Source of the DNA: Bacillota bacterium | GTDB lineage: Bacteria > Bacillota_I > Bacilli_A > RFN20 > CAG-288 | NCBI GenBank assembly: GCA_023398335.1 | Contig: JAEWSJ010000009.1 | Coordinates: forward strand, 67,920-131,919 | DNA length: 64,000 bases | Direction of reading: 5' to 3' | In this document: piece by piece, positions 18,915-28,236 of the stretch | Layout: the number at the start of each line of letters is the position of its first letter | Position numbering within the stretch: position 1 is the first letter of the stretch | Notes under the pieces: generated by a model | What the model was told of the DNA's origin: nothing | Databases searched by the model: none | What the model saw: only the letters and a program-made list of their open reading frames with translations | Program-made: the position numbers and the translations under genes

Positions 18915-19689
18915 ATTTCTTAATTTTTACTGAATCAGGAAGAGCATCATCGCCTTTATGACGATAATGAGTTTCTGGTTCTTCTTTTTTTATAATTCTT
19001 TTGATATTAGATTTATGGAATAATATTACGAAGAAACCAAACACCAATAGATATATTGAATATATATACGAATTTACAATTTGTAAACCATCACTGAAGA
19101 ACCAAGAGCCTAAGATCCACGATGAAGAGAAACCTGTAGGAATAGGGAAGAAAACAACTATAAGCGAGACAGTAAACATCATTATTACAGATAGAATTGA
19201 AGCAATGGAAACTCTTTTCTTTATTGCAAATACTAGAAGGAAAAACGATAAGCCAATAACTGCAAAGAGCCAGTTTGTAGCAACGATAAATCCACCGAAG
19301 CAAGAAACAGCTTTACCACCTTTAAATTTATAATAAATCGGCCATTTATGACCAATTCCTGCACATAAACCAGCTGTGTAATAAAGGATTTCTACAGGGA
19401 AATTTTTCACTAATGAATCTACATATAATCCACATGAAGTATAGTTAAATATAAAGAAGATTGACCACATTGGAATTAAAGTTTTTAAGACATCAAGGAA
19501 TATTGTTAAAAAAGCATATTTTTTTCCTAAAGCACGACCAACATTGGTCCCACCAGCATTACCAGAACCTACTTTATAAATATCGATTCCTTTCATTTTG
19601 CAAATGATTAAGGCGAAGTTTATTGAGCCAAACAAATATCCAACAATTCCGCAAGCTAATATAATAAGTGTTAAGTAAAATATATTCAT
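18913..19689 (-). CDS. plsY: Glycerol-3-phosphate acyltransferase PlsY
   Basis: PlsY is a membrane enzyme that transfers acyl groups from acyl-phosphate to glycerol-3-phosphate, the first step of phospholipid synthesis. The first signature GSGNAGGTNVGRALGKK is at 41-57; the second is GHKWPIYYKFKGGKAV. At 258 residues it is longer than the usual 190-210. The extra residues lie in loops before the second motif, in a hydrophobic stretch before the last helix, and in a charged tail. It is divergent from parE, and the plsY-parE-parC neighbourhood is conserved in Bacilli. Confidence 0.93.
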   Translation of the reverse strand: MNIFYLTLIILACGIVGYLFGSINFALIICKMKGIDIYKVGSGNAGGTNVGRALGKKYAFLTIFLDVLKTLIPMWSIFFIFNYTSCGLYVDSLVKNFPVEILYYTAGLCAGIGHKWPIYYKFKGGKAVSCFGGFIVATNWLFAVIGLSFFLLVFAIKKRVSIASILSVIMMFTVSLIVVFFPIPTGFSSSWILGSWFFSDGLQIVNSYIYSIYLLVFGFFVILFHKSNIKRIIKKEEPETHYRHKGDDALPDSVKIKK

Positions 19690-19753
19690 TAATTATCCTC
19701 CTAAAGCATTACATATAATATTATATATTATGTAGAAATGAAATGTGTTTTTT

Positions 19754-19762
19754 TGTTATAAT
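19754..19762 (+). promoter_or_regulatory. Extended -10 promoter for parE-parC
   Basis: TGT followed by a perfect TATAAT lies 25 bases before the parE start. The upstream T-rich stretch gives no clear -35. Confidence 0.7.
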
Positions 19763-19787
19763 TTATAATGGAAAGTGAGAAATAAAT

Positions 19788-21737
19788 ATGTCAGAAAATA
19801 AATATAATGCTGATAACCTCACAGTGCTTAAAGGACTACAACCAGTTCGTGAAAGACCTGGTATGTATATAGGTTCAACCGATATCAATGGATTACATCA
19901 TCTAGTGTGGGAAATTGTTGATAATGCTGTTGATGAAGCAAATGCAGGTTATGGAAAAAATATCACTGTTACGATTAATTTAGATGGGTCTATATCAATT
20001 TTAGATGAGGGTCGTGGTGTTCCTTGTGATTATAATCATAAGGAAAAACTTTCTGGATTTGATATGGTTTATCGTATGTTACATGCAGGTGGTAAATTTG
20101 ATGAATCAAACTATAAAACAGCTGGAGGACTACACGGGGTTGGTGGTGCAGTTGTAAATGCCTTATCATCTTGGATGGAAATTCACTCCTATCGTGATGG
20201 AAACGACAATTTTATTCGCTTTGAGAATGGTGGAAGCAAAGAATCCGATATCGTAATAACTCCTTTAAAATCTTTTAAAAGAGGTACATTAGTTACTTTT
20301 TTACCAGATGCAAAAATATTTGAAGATACAACATTCGATTATCAAAGAATAGCCAATTCTCTAGATGATCGTGCTTGTTTAACAAAAGGTGTAACTTTTC
20401 ATCTTGTTGACAAGAGAAATGATCGTAAGCAAGACTTTGTTTATACTGATGGAATTAAAGAATATTTTCAAGTTAAGAATTTTGGCAAAAGTCCTTTATG
20501 TGAACCAATCTATATTGAAGGTTCAGATGATGGAATAAAAGTTGAATTAATTTGCCAATATTTCGATGGTGATTACAGTGAAAAAATCAATTCATTTGCT
20601 AATGGTGTTCGAACCGTCGATGGTGGACATCATGTCAGTGGATTAAGAAAAGCCTGGACAATATGTTTTAATAATTACGCTTTAAGCCATAAATTAATTA
20701 AACCTTCGATGCATCTTGAAGGAGAAGATATCAGAGAAGGATTCAACGGAATTTTATCTTGTTGGATACCGGAAACTATTCTTCAATTTGAAGGACAAAC
20801 AAAAGGAAAATTGGGAACAAAAGAAGCTAATGCTGCTGTTGATAATATCGTCGAAAAAAAATTAACCTATTATTTAGAAGAACACGCTGATCAAGCGGAT
20901 GCGATTGTAAAGAAAACTTTGGATTCGCTTAATGCAAGATTAAAGGCGAAAGAAGCGAAAGATCTTGCTCGAAAAGGAACAAAATCAAATTCTAAGGAAT
21001 CTAATCTTTCTGGTAAGCTTACTCCAGCAAGTTCAAAAGAATATAAAAATAATGAATTGTTTATTGTTGAAGGTGATTCCGCAGGCGGTTCGGCTAAGAA
21101 GTGTCGTGATCGTATGCACCAAGCAATTCTACCTCTTAGAGGCAAACCTAAAAATGTCGTTGGAGCGACTTCTGACTCAGATATTTTTGAAAATAAGGAA
21201 CTTAATACAATAATTTATACCATCGGAGCAGGTTGTGATGATGATTTTAAATTAAAAGATATTCATTATGACAAGATAATTATTATGACCGATGCTGATG
21301 ATGATGGCTGCCATATATCTAATTTACTTATCGCGTTCTTTTATGAACATATGCGTCCTTTGATTGAAGCAGGCCACATATATTTAGCGTGCCCTCCTTT
21401 ATATCGACTTGCAAAAAAAGATAAAGAAATATATTGTTGGTCTGAAGAGGAACTTATTGAAGGTCGTAAAGAAATGGGAAGTGGAAATTACACTTTATCA
21501 CGATTCAAAGGATTAGGTGAAATGGATGCTGCACAACTTGGTAAAACCACAATGAATAAAGGTACTAGAAAACTTATTCAGATCACTATTGAAGATGAAG
21601 ATGAATGTGAAGATAAAGTTAATTTATTTATGGGAAAAGATGCTGATAGAAGAAAAGTATGGATTTCAAATAACATTGATTTCTCCTATCGTACAGATGT
21701 TTATGAGGAGGTAAAACGTAATGAAGTCGAAAAGTAA
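19788..21737 (+). CDS. parE: DNA topoisomerase IV subunit B ParE
   Basis: ParE is the ATPase subunit of topoisomerase IV, which unlinks daughter chromosomes. The 649-residue protein has the GHKL ATPase motifs (E42, N46, D74-EGRG, GGLHGVGG at 113-120), the transducer domain, and a TOPRIM domain with VEGDSAGGSAK and DADDDG. I call it ParE and not GyrB because of its place between plsY and parC and its partner type. It overlaps parC by 17 bases, so the two subunits are translationally coupled. Confidence 0.94.
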   Translation: MSENKYNADNLTVLKGLQPVRERPGMYIGSTDINGLHHLVWEIVDNAVDEANAGYGKNITVTINLDGSISILDEGRGVPCDYNHKEKLSGFDMVYRMLHAGGKFDESNYKTAGGLHGVGGAVVNALSSWMEIHSYRDGNDNFIRFENGGSKESDIVITPLKSFKRGTLVTFLPDAKIFEDTTFDYQRIANSLDDRACLTKGVTFHLVDKRNDRKQDFVYTDGIKEYFQVKNFGKSPLCEPIYIEGSDDGIKVELICQYFDGDYSEKINSFANGVRTVDGGHHVSGLRKAWTICFNNYALSHKLIKPSMHLEGEDIREGFNGILSCWIPETILQFEGQTKGKLGTKEANAAVDNIVEKKLTYYLEEHADQADAIVKKTLDSLNARLKAKEAKDLARKGTKSNSKESNLSGKLTPASSKEYKNNELFIVEGDSAGGSAKKCRDRMHQAILPLRGKPKNVVGATSDSDIFENKELNTIIYTIGAGCDDDFKLKDIHYDKIIIMTDADDDGCHISNLLIAFFYEHMRPLIEAGHIYLACPPLYRLAKKDKEIYCWSEEELIEGRKEMGSGNYTLSRFKGLGEMDAAQLGKTTMNKGTRKLIQITIEDEDECEDKVNLFMGKDADRRKVWISNNIDFSYRTDVYEEVKRNEVEK

Positions 21738-24312
21738 GAAAACTGAAATTATCGAAGATACACGTATTGAACCTTCTGAAGTATCTTCTGTCATGGCCAC
21801 AGGATTTAATAGATATGCTAAAGCTGTATTGCTTGAACGTGCAATTCCAGATGTAAGAGATGGATTAAAACCTGTTCAAAGAAGAATTATTTATACCATG
21901 TATGAAAGTGGTAATGTTTTTTCAAAACCAACAAGAAAATGCGCTCGTACTGTCGGTGATGTTATGGGTAAATTTCACCCACATGGCGATTCATCAATCT
22001 ATGATGCTTTATGTAGATTGTCCCAAGATTGGAAGATGGAAGTTCCATTAGTTACTTTCCAAGGTAATAATGGCTCTATTGATAATGATCCACCAGCTGC
22101 ATATAGATACACTGAATCAAAATTATCAAAAATATCAGAATTATTAGTTCAAGATATTGATAAAAATACAGTCAATATGACGTTGAATTTTGATGATACT
22201 TTACTTGAACCAACAGTTTTACCTGCAAGATTTCCTAATTTGTTGGTAAATGGTGCACAAGGCATTGCTGTTGGTGCTGCTACATATATTCCTTCGCACA
22301 ATTTAGAAGAAATCATCGATGCTACTATTTATCGTATTGAACATAAAAGATGTACAGTTCAAGATTTGTTGCAATTTATTAAAGGGCCTGATTTTCCAAC
22401 TGGTGGCACCATTGATAATACTGAAGCCTTAAAGCAAATGTATGAAACAGGGCAGGCAACTTTTTACATTCATTGTGATACTACAATCGATGAAATAACA
22501 AACCAAATTATTATTACCGGTTTGCCTTTTGGAATGGTTAAATCTCAATTTGTTGCTGATTTAGACAAACGTAAAATTAACGATAAACTAGATAATATTG
22601 AAGAAATTCGTGATGAATCTACCGAAGATATTCGTGTTGTTATTGATGTTAAACAAGGACAAGATCCTGCTTCAATCCTTTCATACTTACGTCAAAAAGG
22701 TGCTTTAAGAAGTACTTATGCTGCTAATATGCTAGCGATTGATAAAGGCCATCCAAAAACGATGAATGTTCTCGAAATATTAAATTCATATATTTCTCAT
22801 CAGGAAGAGGTCATTACTCGTCGTTCTAAATTTGATTTAGATAAAAAAACCATCCGACTTGAAGTTGTTGATGGTTTGATTAAAGCAGTATCTATTATTG
22901 ATCAAGTAATTCATACTATACGTTCTTCTAAAGGAAGAGAAGATTCAAAACTTAATATTATAAATGCTTTTAATTTCACTGATAGACAAGCGGAAGCGAT
23001 TGTAACGATGCAACTCTATCGTTTATCTAATACTGATGTCACGCTTTTGATGCAAGAAAAAGAGCAATTAACTAAAGATATAACTGAACTTAAGGAAATT
23101 CTTGCAAATGAAACTAAACTGGACAGAGTTATTATTAAAGATCTTAAGGAAATTAGAGATACATATAAGACACCACGTAAGACTACGATTCTCGATGAAA
23201 AAATTAAATTCGAAGCTGTTGATGTTACAAAATTAATCGCTAAAGAAGATGTTTATGTTGTTTTATCAAAAGATGGATATATAAAGAAATCATCCGTTCG
23301 TTCATATCAAGCAGCTACAAATGGTAGTGATGTTTTATCTTCCTTACCAAAGATTAAACAGGGGGATAGAATTGTCCTTAATCAACCATGTACAACACAT
23401 GATTCTGTTATTGCTTTCTTCGCTTCCGGCACTTATGCTTACATACCTGTATTTAAAATTGAGGATTGTAAATGGAGAGAAGATGGAAAACATTTAAATA
23501 CTATTTTAAGTGTTAACTCCAATGATAAAGTAGTTTCTGCATTTATAGTTAAAACATTTGATTTACCAACTTATCTTGTATTTTTAACTAAAGAAGGGAA
23601 GATTAAACGTACTTTACTAAAAGAATACGAACAACAGAAGCTAACTCTACGTCCGTTAAAAGCTATAGGTCTTGGCAAAGGTGATTCCTTGATTGATGTC
23701 AAATTAACAAGTGGAAACAGTGACATTATCGTTTGCCAAGATAATGGATATAGCTCTCGTTTTAATGAAAATGAGGTCCCAATTGTTGGAATTAAGGCTG
23801 CGGGTGTAAAAGCTGTTAATTTTGGAAAAGAAAAATCCAAATTGATTCAACTTATTGTTTTAAATTCGAACGAACATACGAAGATTTTAGTACTTTCTAA
23901 TAAACTTTGCGCTCGTATTATTTCATCGAATAGTATCGATGTTACTTCTCGTTTAGGTATGAAACAAGCTGTGGTTAGAATCTTTAAAGCTAACCCAATG
24001 AAAATTGTCTCGATGGATAAGGTAAATCTTAAACGTGGCAAAGAAATAGAAAATAATGTATTTATCTACACTGATGACACAAATGAAATAGTCGATATAA
24101 ATTTACTCGATGTTGTTTCAGTTGGCACTGGTATGAAAGCTAATGTTCCATTAGAAGGAAAAACAATTAGTGGAAGACATACGGATGGCGATATTATTGA
24201 TGAAAATTGCGAAATTGAAAAGCCTACTTTAATTGTTGAACAAGTTAAAGCTAAAGAGGACGATGGAGAAAAACAACTATCTTTGTTTGATCTTTTCGAT
24301 GAAGAAAAATGA
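21721..24312 (+). CDS. parC: DNA topoisomerase IV subunit A ParC
   Basis: ParC is the breakage-reunion subunit of topoisomerase IV. The 863-residue protein shows IPDVRDGLKPVQRRIIYTM at 42-60, the quinolone-binding stretch KFHPHGDSSIYDA (84-96) with serine and aspartate at the positions mutated in resistant strains, and catalytic Y130 (PAAYRYTE). The C-terminal beta-pinwheel lacks an obvious GyrA box, which fits ParC. The gene ends in TGA, one of only two TGA stops in the window, as part of an ATGA overlap with yqeG. Confidence 0.94.
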   Translation: MKSKSKKTEIIEDTRIEPSEVSSVMATGFNRYAKAVLLERAIPDVRDGLKPVQRRIIYTMYESGNVFSKPTRKCARTVGDVMGKFHPHGDSSIYDALCRLSQDWKMEVPLVTFQGNNGSIDNDPPAAYRYTESKLSKISELLVQDIDKNTVNMTLNFDDTLLEPTVLPARFPNLLVNGAQGIAVGAATYIPSHNLEEIIDATIYRIEHKRCTVQDLLQFIKGPDFPTGGTIDNTEALKQMYETGQATFYIHCDTTIDEITNQIIITGLPFGMVKSQFVADLDKRKINDKLDNIEEIRDESTEDIRVVIDVKQGQDPASILSYLRQKGALRSTYAANMLAIDKGHPKTMNVLEILNSYISHQEEVITRRSKFDLDKKTIRLEVVDGLIKAVSIIDQVIHTIRSSKGREDSKLNIINAFNFTDRQAEAIVTMQLYRLSNTDVTLLMQEKEQLTKDITELKEILANETKLDRVIIKDLKEIRDTYKTPRKTTILDEKIKFEAVDVTKLIAKEDVYVVLSKDGYIKKSSVRSYQAATNGSDVLSSLPKIKQGDRIVLNQPCTTHDSVIAFFASGTYAYIPVFKIEDCKWREDGKHLNTILSVNSNDKVVSAFIVKTFDLPTYLVFLTKEGKIKRTLLKEYEQQKLTLRPLKAIGLGKGDSLIDVKLTSGNSDIIVCQDNGYSSRFNENEVPIVGIKAAGVKAVNFGKEKSKLIQLIVLNSNEHTKILVLSNKLCARIISSNSIDVTSRLGMKQAVVRIFKANPMKIVSMDKVNLKRGKEIENNVFIYTDDTNEIVDINLLDVVSVGTGMKANVPLEGKTISGRHTDGDIIDENCEIEKPTLIVEQVKAKEDDGEKQLSLFDLFDEEK

Positions 24313-24833
24313 TAAAAAAAATAATTGCTGATTTTCATGCGACCAGCGTTTATTCTTTGGATATTGAAGAGTTAAAACTACTTAATATTAAGCTTGCTTT
24401 TATCGACCTCGATAATACTTTAGCTCAATATGATTTGCTAAGTCCCGAGAAAAGGACCTATGAACTAATAAAAAAATATAAAGACAATGGCATTGAGGTA
24501 GTTATTCTTTCGAATAATCGTGAGAAAAGAGTTAGCCCTTTTGTCAGCAAATTAAAAGTAAAATATATATCTTCATGTCATAAGCCATTTAAGAGCAAAA
24601 TCAAAAAGTATATTATCTCTAATTGTATTGAGACATCTAATGCTATAATAATAGGAGATCAACTTCTTACTGATGTTATGTTGGCTCACGCTTTAAATAT
24701 GAAATGTGTTCTTACTGAACCTATTTCCAAAATTGATCAATTTACAACAAGATTTAATCGTCTTATTGATAGACCTTTACGTAAGAAATACTTAAAAGAA
24801 AATCGACTTGGAATAAATATTAATGTAAAATAA
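24309..24833 (+). CDS. yqeG: YqeG-family HAD phosphatase
   Basis: This 174-residue haloacid-dehalogenase-fold protein has the nucleophile motif FIDLDNTL (D33, D35) and a C-terminal motif GDQLLTDVMLA. It belongs to the YqeG family (subfamily IIIA), whose substrate is not settled. It overlaps parC by four bases. In Bacillus it heads yqeG-yqeH-aroE-yhbY-nadD-yqeK-rsfS; here yqeH follows after 20 bases, so the cluster is kept in shortened form. Confidence 0.9.
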   Translation: MIKKIIADFHATSVYSLDIEELKLLNIKLAFIDLDNTLAQYDLLSPEKRTYELIKKYKDNGIEVVILSNNREKRVSPFVSKLKVKYISSCHKPFKSKIKKYIISNCIETSNAIIIGDQLLTDVMLAHALNMKCVLTEPISKIDQFTTRFNRLIDRPLRKKYLKENRLGININVK

Positions 24834-24853
24834 ATTAAACGGAGGATATTTAT

Positions 24854-25999
24854 ATGTTACTAAAAAACAAGAATTCTGGAATCACTGATGAAATTAGAAT
24901 TAAAAGATGTTATGGTTGTGGAACTATCTTACAATCAAAAGATCCTTCATTACCTGGGTTCATCAAAGAATCAAAACTAAATGAAGAAGAGAATTGCTTG
25001 TGTGAAAGATGTTATCGTTTACGTCATTACAACATTCAAGACGTTCCCCATTTCTCTGAAGATTATGAGAAAATATTAAAACGTGCTAATAGTGAAAATG
25101 CTTTGATAGTTTATGTCATTGATTTGTTTGCTTTTGAAGCAAGCATGATTGATGGTATTAGTGAACATTTAGGTAAGAAAGTATTAGTTATATTAAATAA
25201 ACGTGATATTCTTCCTAAGTCTCTTCAAGATGATAAAATCATTGCTAATGCCAAACGTCAATTATTAATCGAACATATTTCTCCTCTTGATATTGTTGTT
25301 ACTTCTTCATCTAAAAACTATAATTTAGATGAATTATTCATGAAAATGAACAAGCTTAGAGAAGGGAAGAATGTATACTTTATAGGTGCATCACAAGTTG
25401 GTAAATCTTCTATTATCAATGCGATATTAAAGAATTACAAGAACGAAACAGATAAATGCATTACTACTTCAATGTTTCCAGGTACAACGCTAGATATCAT
25501 AGATATACCTTTAGATAATTTGTCATCAATGTATGATACTCCCGGAATTTTTAAAGTTGAATCGATTTATAATCACGTCGAAAGAACTATCTTAAGATAC
25601 ATTATTCCTCGTGATGAAATTAAACCACGTGTATTCCAATCTGGCGATAAACAAAGTTATATTCTTGGTGCGCTTGTTCGTTTGGATTTTGTCTCCGGAA
25701 ATAAAACAAATATCATATTTAATTTTTCCAATGATATTGCAATTACAAGAACAAAATTAGATAAGGGTGAAAAGACCTTTAATTCTCTTGCACAAACAGG
25801 ACAAGTTAAACCTACATCGATGAATATTAAAATTATGTCAGACTTAGAAAAGCATTCCTTTACTTTACCTTCTTCTGGACTAATCAATATAAAGATATTT
25901 GGTATGGGCTACATAACACTTGAAGCAAATTGCCAAGTCTTTGATTTATATACGCCAAAAAATGTTGGTATCAAGGTCGTTGCAACAGATATAAAGTAA
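24854..25999 (+). CDS. yqeH: Circularly permuted GTPase YqeH, 30S assembly factor
   Basis: YqeH is needed for 30S subunit assembly. The 381-residue protein begins with a zinc finger (C19-x2-C22, C50-x2-C53). The GTPase motifs then come in permuted order: G4 NKRD at 115-118, G5 SSSKN at 151-155, G1 GASQVGKS at 178-185, G2 TT near 204, and G3 DTPG at 228-231. The C-terminal domain should bind RNA. It has a strong GGAGG site. Confidence 0.96.
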   Translation: MLLKNKNSGITDEIRIKRCYGCGTILQSKDPSLPGFIKESKLNEEENCLCERCYRLRHYNIQDVPHFSEDYEKILKRANSENALIVYVIDLFAFEASMIDGISEHLGKKVLVILNKRDILPKSLQDDKIIANAKRQLLIEHISPLDIVVTSSSKNYNLDELFMKMNKLREGKNVYFIGASQVGKSSIINAILKNYKNETDKCITTSMFPGTTLDIIDIPLDNLSSMYDTPGIFKVESIYNHVERTILRYIIPRDEIKPRVFQSGDKQSYILGALVRLDFVSGNKTNIIFNFSNDIAITRTKLDKGEKTFNSLAQTGQVKPTSMNIKIMSDLEKHSFTLPSSGLINIKIFGMGYITLEANCQVFDLYTPKNVGIKVVATDIK

Positions 26000-26002
26000 T
26001 TT

Positions 26003-27109
26003 ATGGATAGAATCATTTTATTTGGTGGTTCTTTTGACCCAATTCATAATGGACATTTAGAAATAGCTTCCTTCGCTCTTAAGACTTTAGGGGCGAAGAA
26101 GGTTATTTTTATTCCCGCAAAAAACCCACGCTGGAAAAAACCAACACCAATCGAAGATCGCTTAAATTTAGTTCAACTCGCATTAAAAGGTAAGGATAAT
26201 TTCGAATTATCAACTTATGAAATTGAATCAAAAGAAGAAACAAATTATACCTATGATACGGTAAAGCATTTTAAATTAGTTTATCCTAATGATGAATTAT
26301 ATTTTTTAATTGGCTTTGATCAAGTTAATCAGTTGGATAGATGGAAAAACATTGATGAATTATCTTCATTAATACACTTTTTGGCCGTTTATAGACCAAT
26401 TGATGATTTAAACAAAGAAAATATCAACAAGTATCATTTAACCGTTTTAGAAGGCTTAAATTTATCTGTCTCATCAACGCTGATTAGGGAACTTAAGTCT
26501 CTTGATTTGCCATTACCTTGTATAAAATATATCTTGGATAAAGAATTGTATTTTGTACCTAAAGTTAAGTCATATCTAAAGACCTCACGCTATTTACATT
26601 CAGTAAGTGTCGCTTATACCGCCTATGATATTGCAGAAGCAAATAAGTTAAACAAGTATGATGCATTTTTAGCGGGATATCTCCACGATGTCGGAAAATA
26701 TGCTAAAATAGAAAAGTATGAAGATATAGTTAAAAAATTATATTCAAAATATTTTCCATTTGGTATTCCAAATTGGGTCTATCATCAGTTCATCGGCAAA
26801 ATTATCGTTCAAAATGACTTTAAGATTCTCGATGAAGATATTCTTGAGTCAATTGAATTTCACACGACAGGGAAGAGAAATATGTCAGCGTTAGATAAGA
26901 TTATCTTTGCTGCTGATAAAATTGAACCTACACGTGGATTTGATTCTAGTGATCTTATTAATTCGATGAAAAAAGATTATGAAAAAGGATTTATTGAGGT
27001 ATTAAAAGCTAACAGAGAATATTTAGTATCGCATAATTCATATGTACAAAATGAAGATTTATTGACGAAAGAATGTTATGATTATTATTTAAAAGGAGAA
27101 GAGAAATAA
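26003..27109 (+). CDS. nadD: NadD-YqeK fusion: nicotinate-nucleotide adenylyltransferase plus HD hydrolase
   Basis: One 368-residue frame joins two enzymes that are separate neighbours in Bacillus. Residues 1-187 are NadD, which makes nicotinate adenine dinucleotide: GGSFDPIHNGH at 8-18 and SSTLIR at 157-162. Residues 190-368 are a YqeK-type HD domain with H199, H228-D229, H287 and D305; YqeK proteins cleave diadenosine tetraphosphate. There is no stop or restart between the halves, so this is a true fusion. Mollicutes have a similar fusion. The start lies three bases after yqeH, with no clear ribosome-binding site, so it is probably coupled. Confidence 0.93.
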   Translation: MDRIILFGGSFDPIHNGHLEIASFALKTLGAKKVIFIPAKNPRWKKPTPIEDRLNLVQLALKGKDNFELSTYEIESKEETNYTYDTVKHFKLVYPNDELYFLIGFDQVNQLDRWKNIDELSSLIHFLAVYRPIDDLNKENINKYHLTVLEGLNLSVSSTLIRELKSLDLPLPCIKYILDKELYFVPKVKSYLKTSRYLHSVSVAYTAYDIAEANKLNKYDAFLAGYLHDVGKYAKIEKYEDIVKKLYSKYFPFGIPNWVYHQFIGKIIVQNDFKILDEDILESIEFHTTGKRNMSALDKIIFAADKIEPTRGFDSSDLINSMKKDYEKGFIEVLKANREYLVSHNSYVQNEDLLTKECYDYYLKGEEK

Positions 27110-27454
27110 ATGTATCAAGCAAAAAGCCTAGCAAAAAAAATTGCAAATAAATTAGACTTCAGTAAAGCTGAAGGTGTAATTATATACGATGTCAGCAATA
27201 GAACACCATTAGCTCATTATTATATTGTTTGTAGCGCAGATAACGCTCGTAAATTAAACGGCTTAAAAGAAGTTGCATGCGAAGTAATTGAGAGCGCTGT
27301 AGGTGGCGATGTTGGTCATATCGAAGGTAGACAAGGCTCCTCATGGTTTGTTATTGATGCCCATGATATAGTCGTTCATATTTTTGATGAAAATGAAAGG
27401 CAAAGAGTTAATTTTGATAAAATTTACGCCTCTTGTCCAACTGTTGAATATTAA
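27110..27454 (+). CDS. rsfS: Ribosomal silencing factor RsfS (YqeL)
   Basis: RsfS binds L14 of the large subunit and blocks subunit joining when nutrients are short. The 114-residue protein carries the family signature: VIIYDVSNRTPLAHYYIVCSA near 23-43, EGRQGSSWFVIDAHDIVVHIF near 77-97. It starts directly after the stop of the nadD-yqeK fusion, with the AAAAGGAG site inside that gene. Confidence 0.95.
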   Translation: MYQAKSLAKKIANKLDFSKAEGVIIYDVSNRTPLAHYYIVCSADNARKLNGLKEVACEVIESAVGGDVGHIEGRQGSSWFVIDAHDIVVHIFDENERQRVNFDKIYASCPTVEY

Positions 27455-27482
27455 TTAATCTATATAAAGGAGATTATTATAT

Positions 27483-28190
27483 ATGAAAAATATTTTATTA
27501 ATTGCAGCGATGCCAGAAGAATTAGATGCTTTAAAAGATAAGTTAAGTAAATTTAAAGAAAAAAGTTATGGCGTAATAAAAGGTATCGAATTTAAAACTA
27601 AAAAGGGAAATGTTTTTGCTTTTGTTGGTAAAGTTGGTAAAGCTAATACGGCGTTTAACATCGGATATTTAGCTGCGCAAATGGATATTAAACGTATCAT
27701 TAATTTTGGAGTGGCAGGCTCATTATCAAAAAATATCGTACCTCTTGACGTTGTAGTAGCCGAAAAGGTTTGTTATTTTGATTGTGATTTAACATCAGAC
27801 CCAAAATACAAATTAGGTCAAATGGCAGGTGAGGAATTGTATTATTTAGCTGATCCAACAATCAACAGAATATTAAATAAAATTAATACAACTTTAAATA
27901 TTAAGACAGGAACAATAATCTCTTCTGATTCATTCGCTACTAAAGCTAATATGACAGAAGATTTATTGAAGCATTTTGATAATCCATTATGTGTTGATAT
28001 GGAGTCAGGTGCTGTAGGACAAATATCACATCGTTTAAATATTCCATTTACAATTATTCGCGCGATATCAGATATGGTCCTTGCTGAATCTAATACAGAT
28101 ATGTTTAATGAATTCTTGGAAATGTCTTCTCGTCGAGCTGCATCAACAGTCTTACATATTCTAAATAATGAATACGTTGATGAACAATAA
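27483..28190 (+). CDS. mtnN: 5'-methylthioadenosine/S-adenosylhomocysteine nucleosidase
   Basis: MtnN removes adenine from methylthioadenosine and S-adenosylhomocysteine, recycling by-products of methylation and polyamine synthesis. The 235-residue protein has E12 (AMPEE), INFGVAGSL, and the catalytic region VDMESGAVGQ followed by RAISDMV, all typical. It is preceded by AAAGGAG and ends the yqe-type run. A terminator follows, and then the dif region. Confidence 0.95.
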   Translation: MKNILLIAAMPEELDALKDKLSKFKEKSYGVIKGIEFKTKKGNVFAFVGKVGKANTAFNIGYLAAQMDIKRIINFGVAGSLSKNIVPLDVVVAEKVCYFDCDLTSDPKYKLGQMAGEELYYLADPTINRILNKINTTLNIKTGTIISSDSFATKANMTEDLLKHFDNPLCVDMESGAVGQISHRLNIPFTIIRAISDMVLAESNTDMFNEFLEMSSRRAASTVLHILNNEYVDEQ

Positions 28191-28204
28191 TATATAAAGT
28201 CTAT

Positions 28205-28236
28205 AACCTGATAAATAATATTTGTCAGGTTTTTTA
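28205..28236 (+). terminator. Intrinsic terminator after mtnN
   Basis: AACCTGA / TCAGGTT (seven base pairs) with a 13-base AT-rich loop, followed by a run of Ts. It is the last rightward transcription signal before the dif candidate. Confidence 0.75.

Noticed and set aside
24066..24338. 90-residue minus-strand frame opposite the parC end and yqeG start
   Set aside because: It lies antisense to two well-supported overlapping genes, has a low-complexity serine-rich start and no recognisable motif.
25359..25366. GAGAAGGG, the Bacillus SpoIIIE/FtsK polar octamer, pointing towards dif
   Set aside because: It is the only copy I noticed. One occurrence in 64 kb is expected by chance, so it does not support polarity alone.
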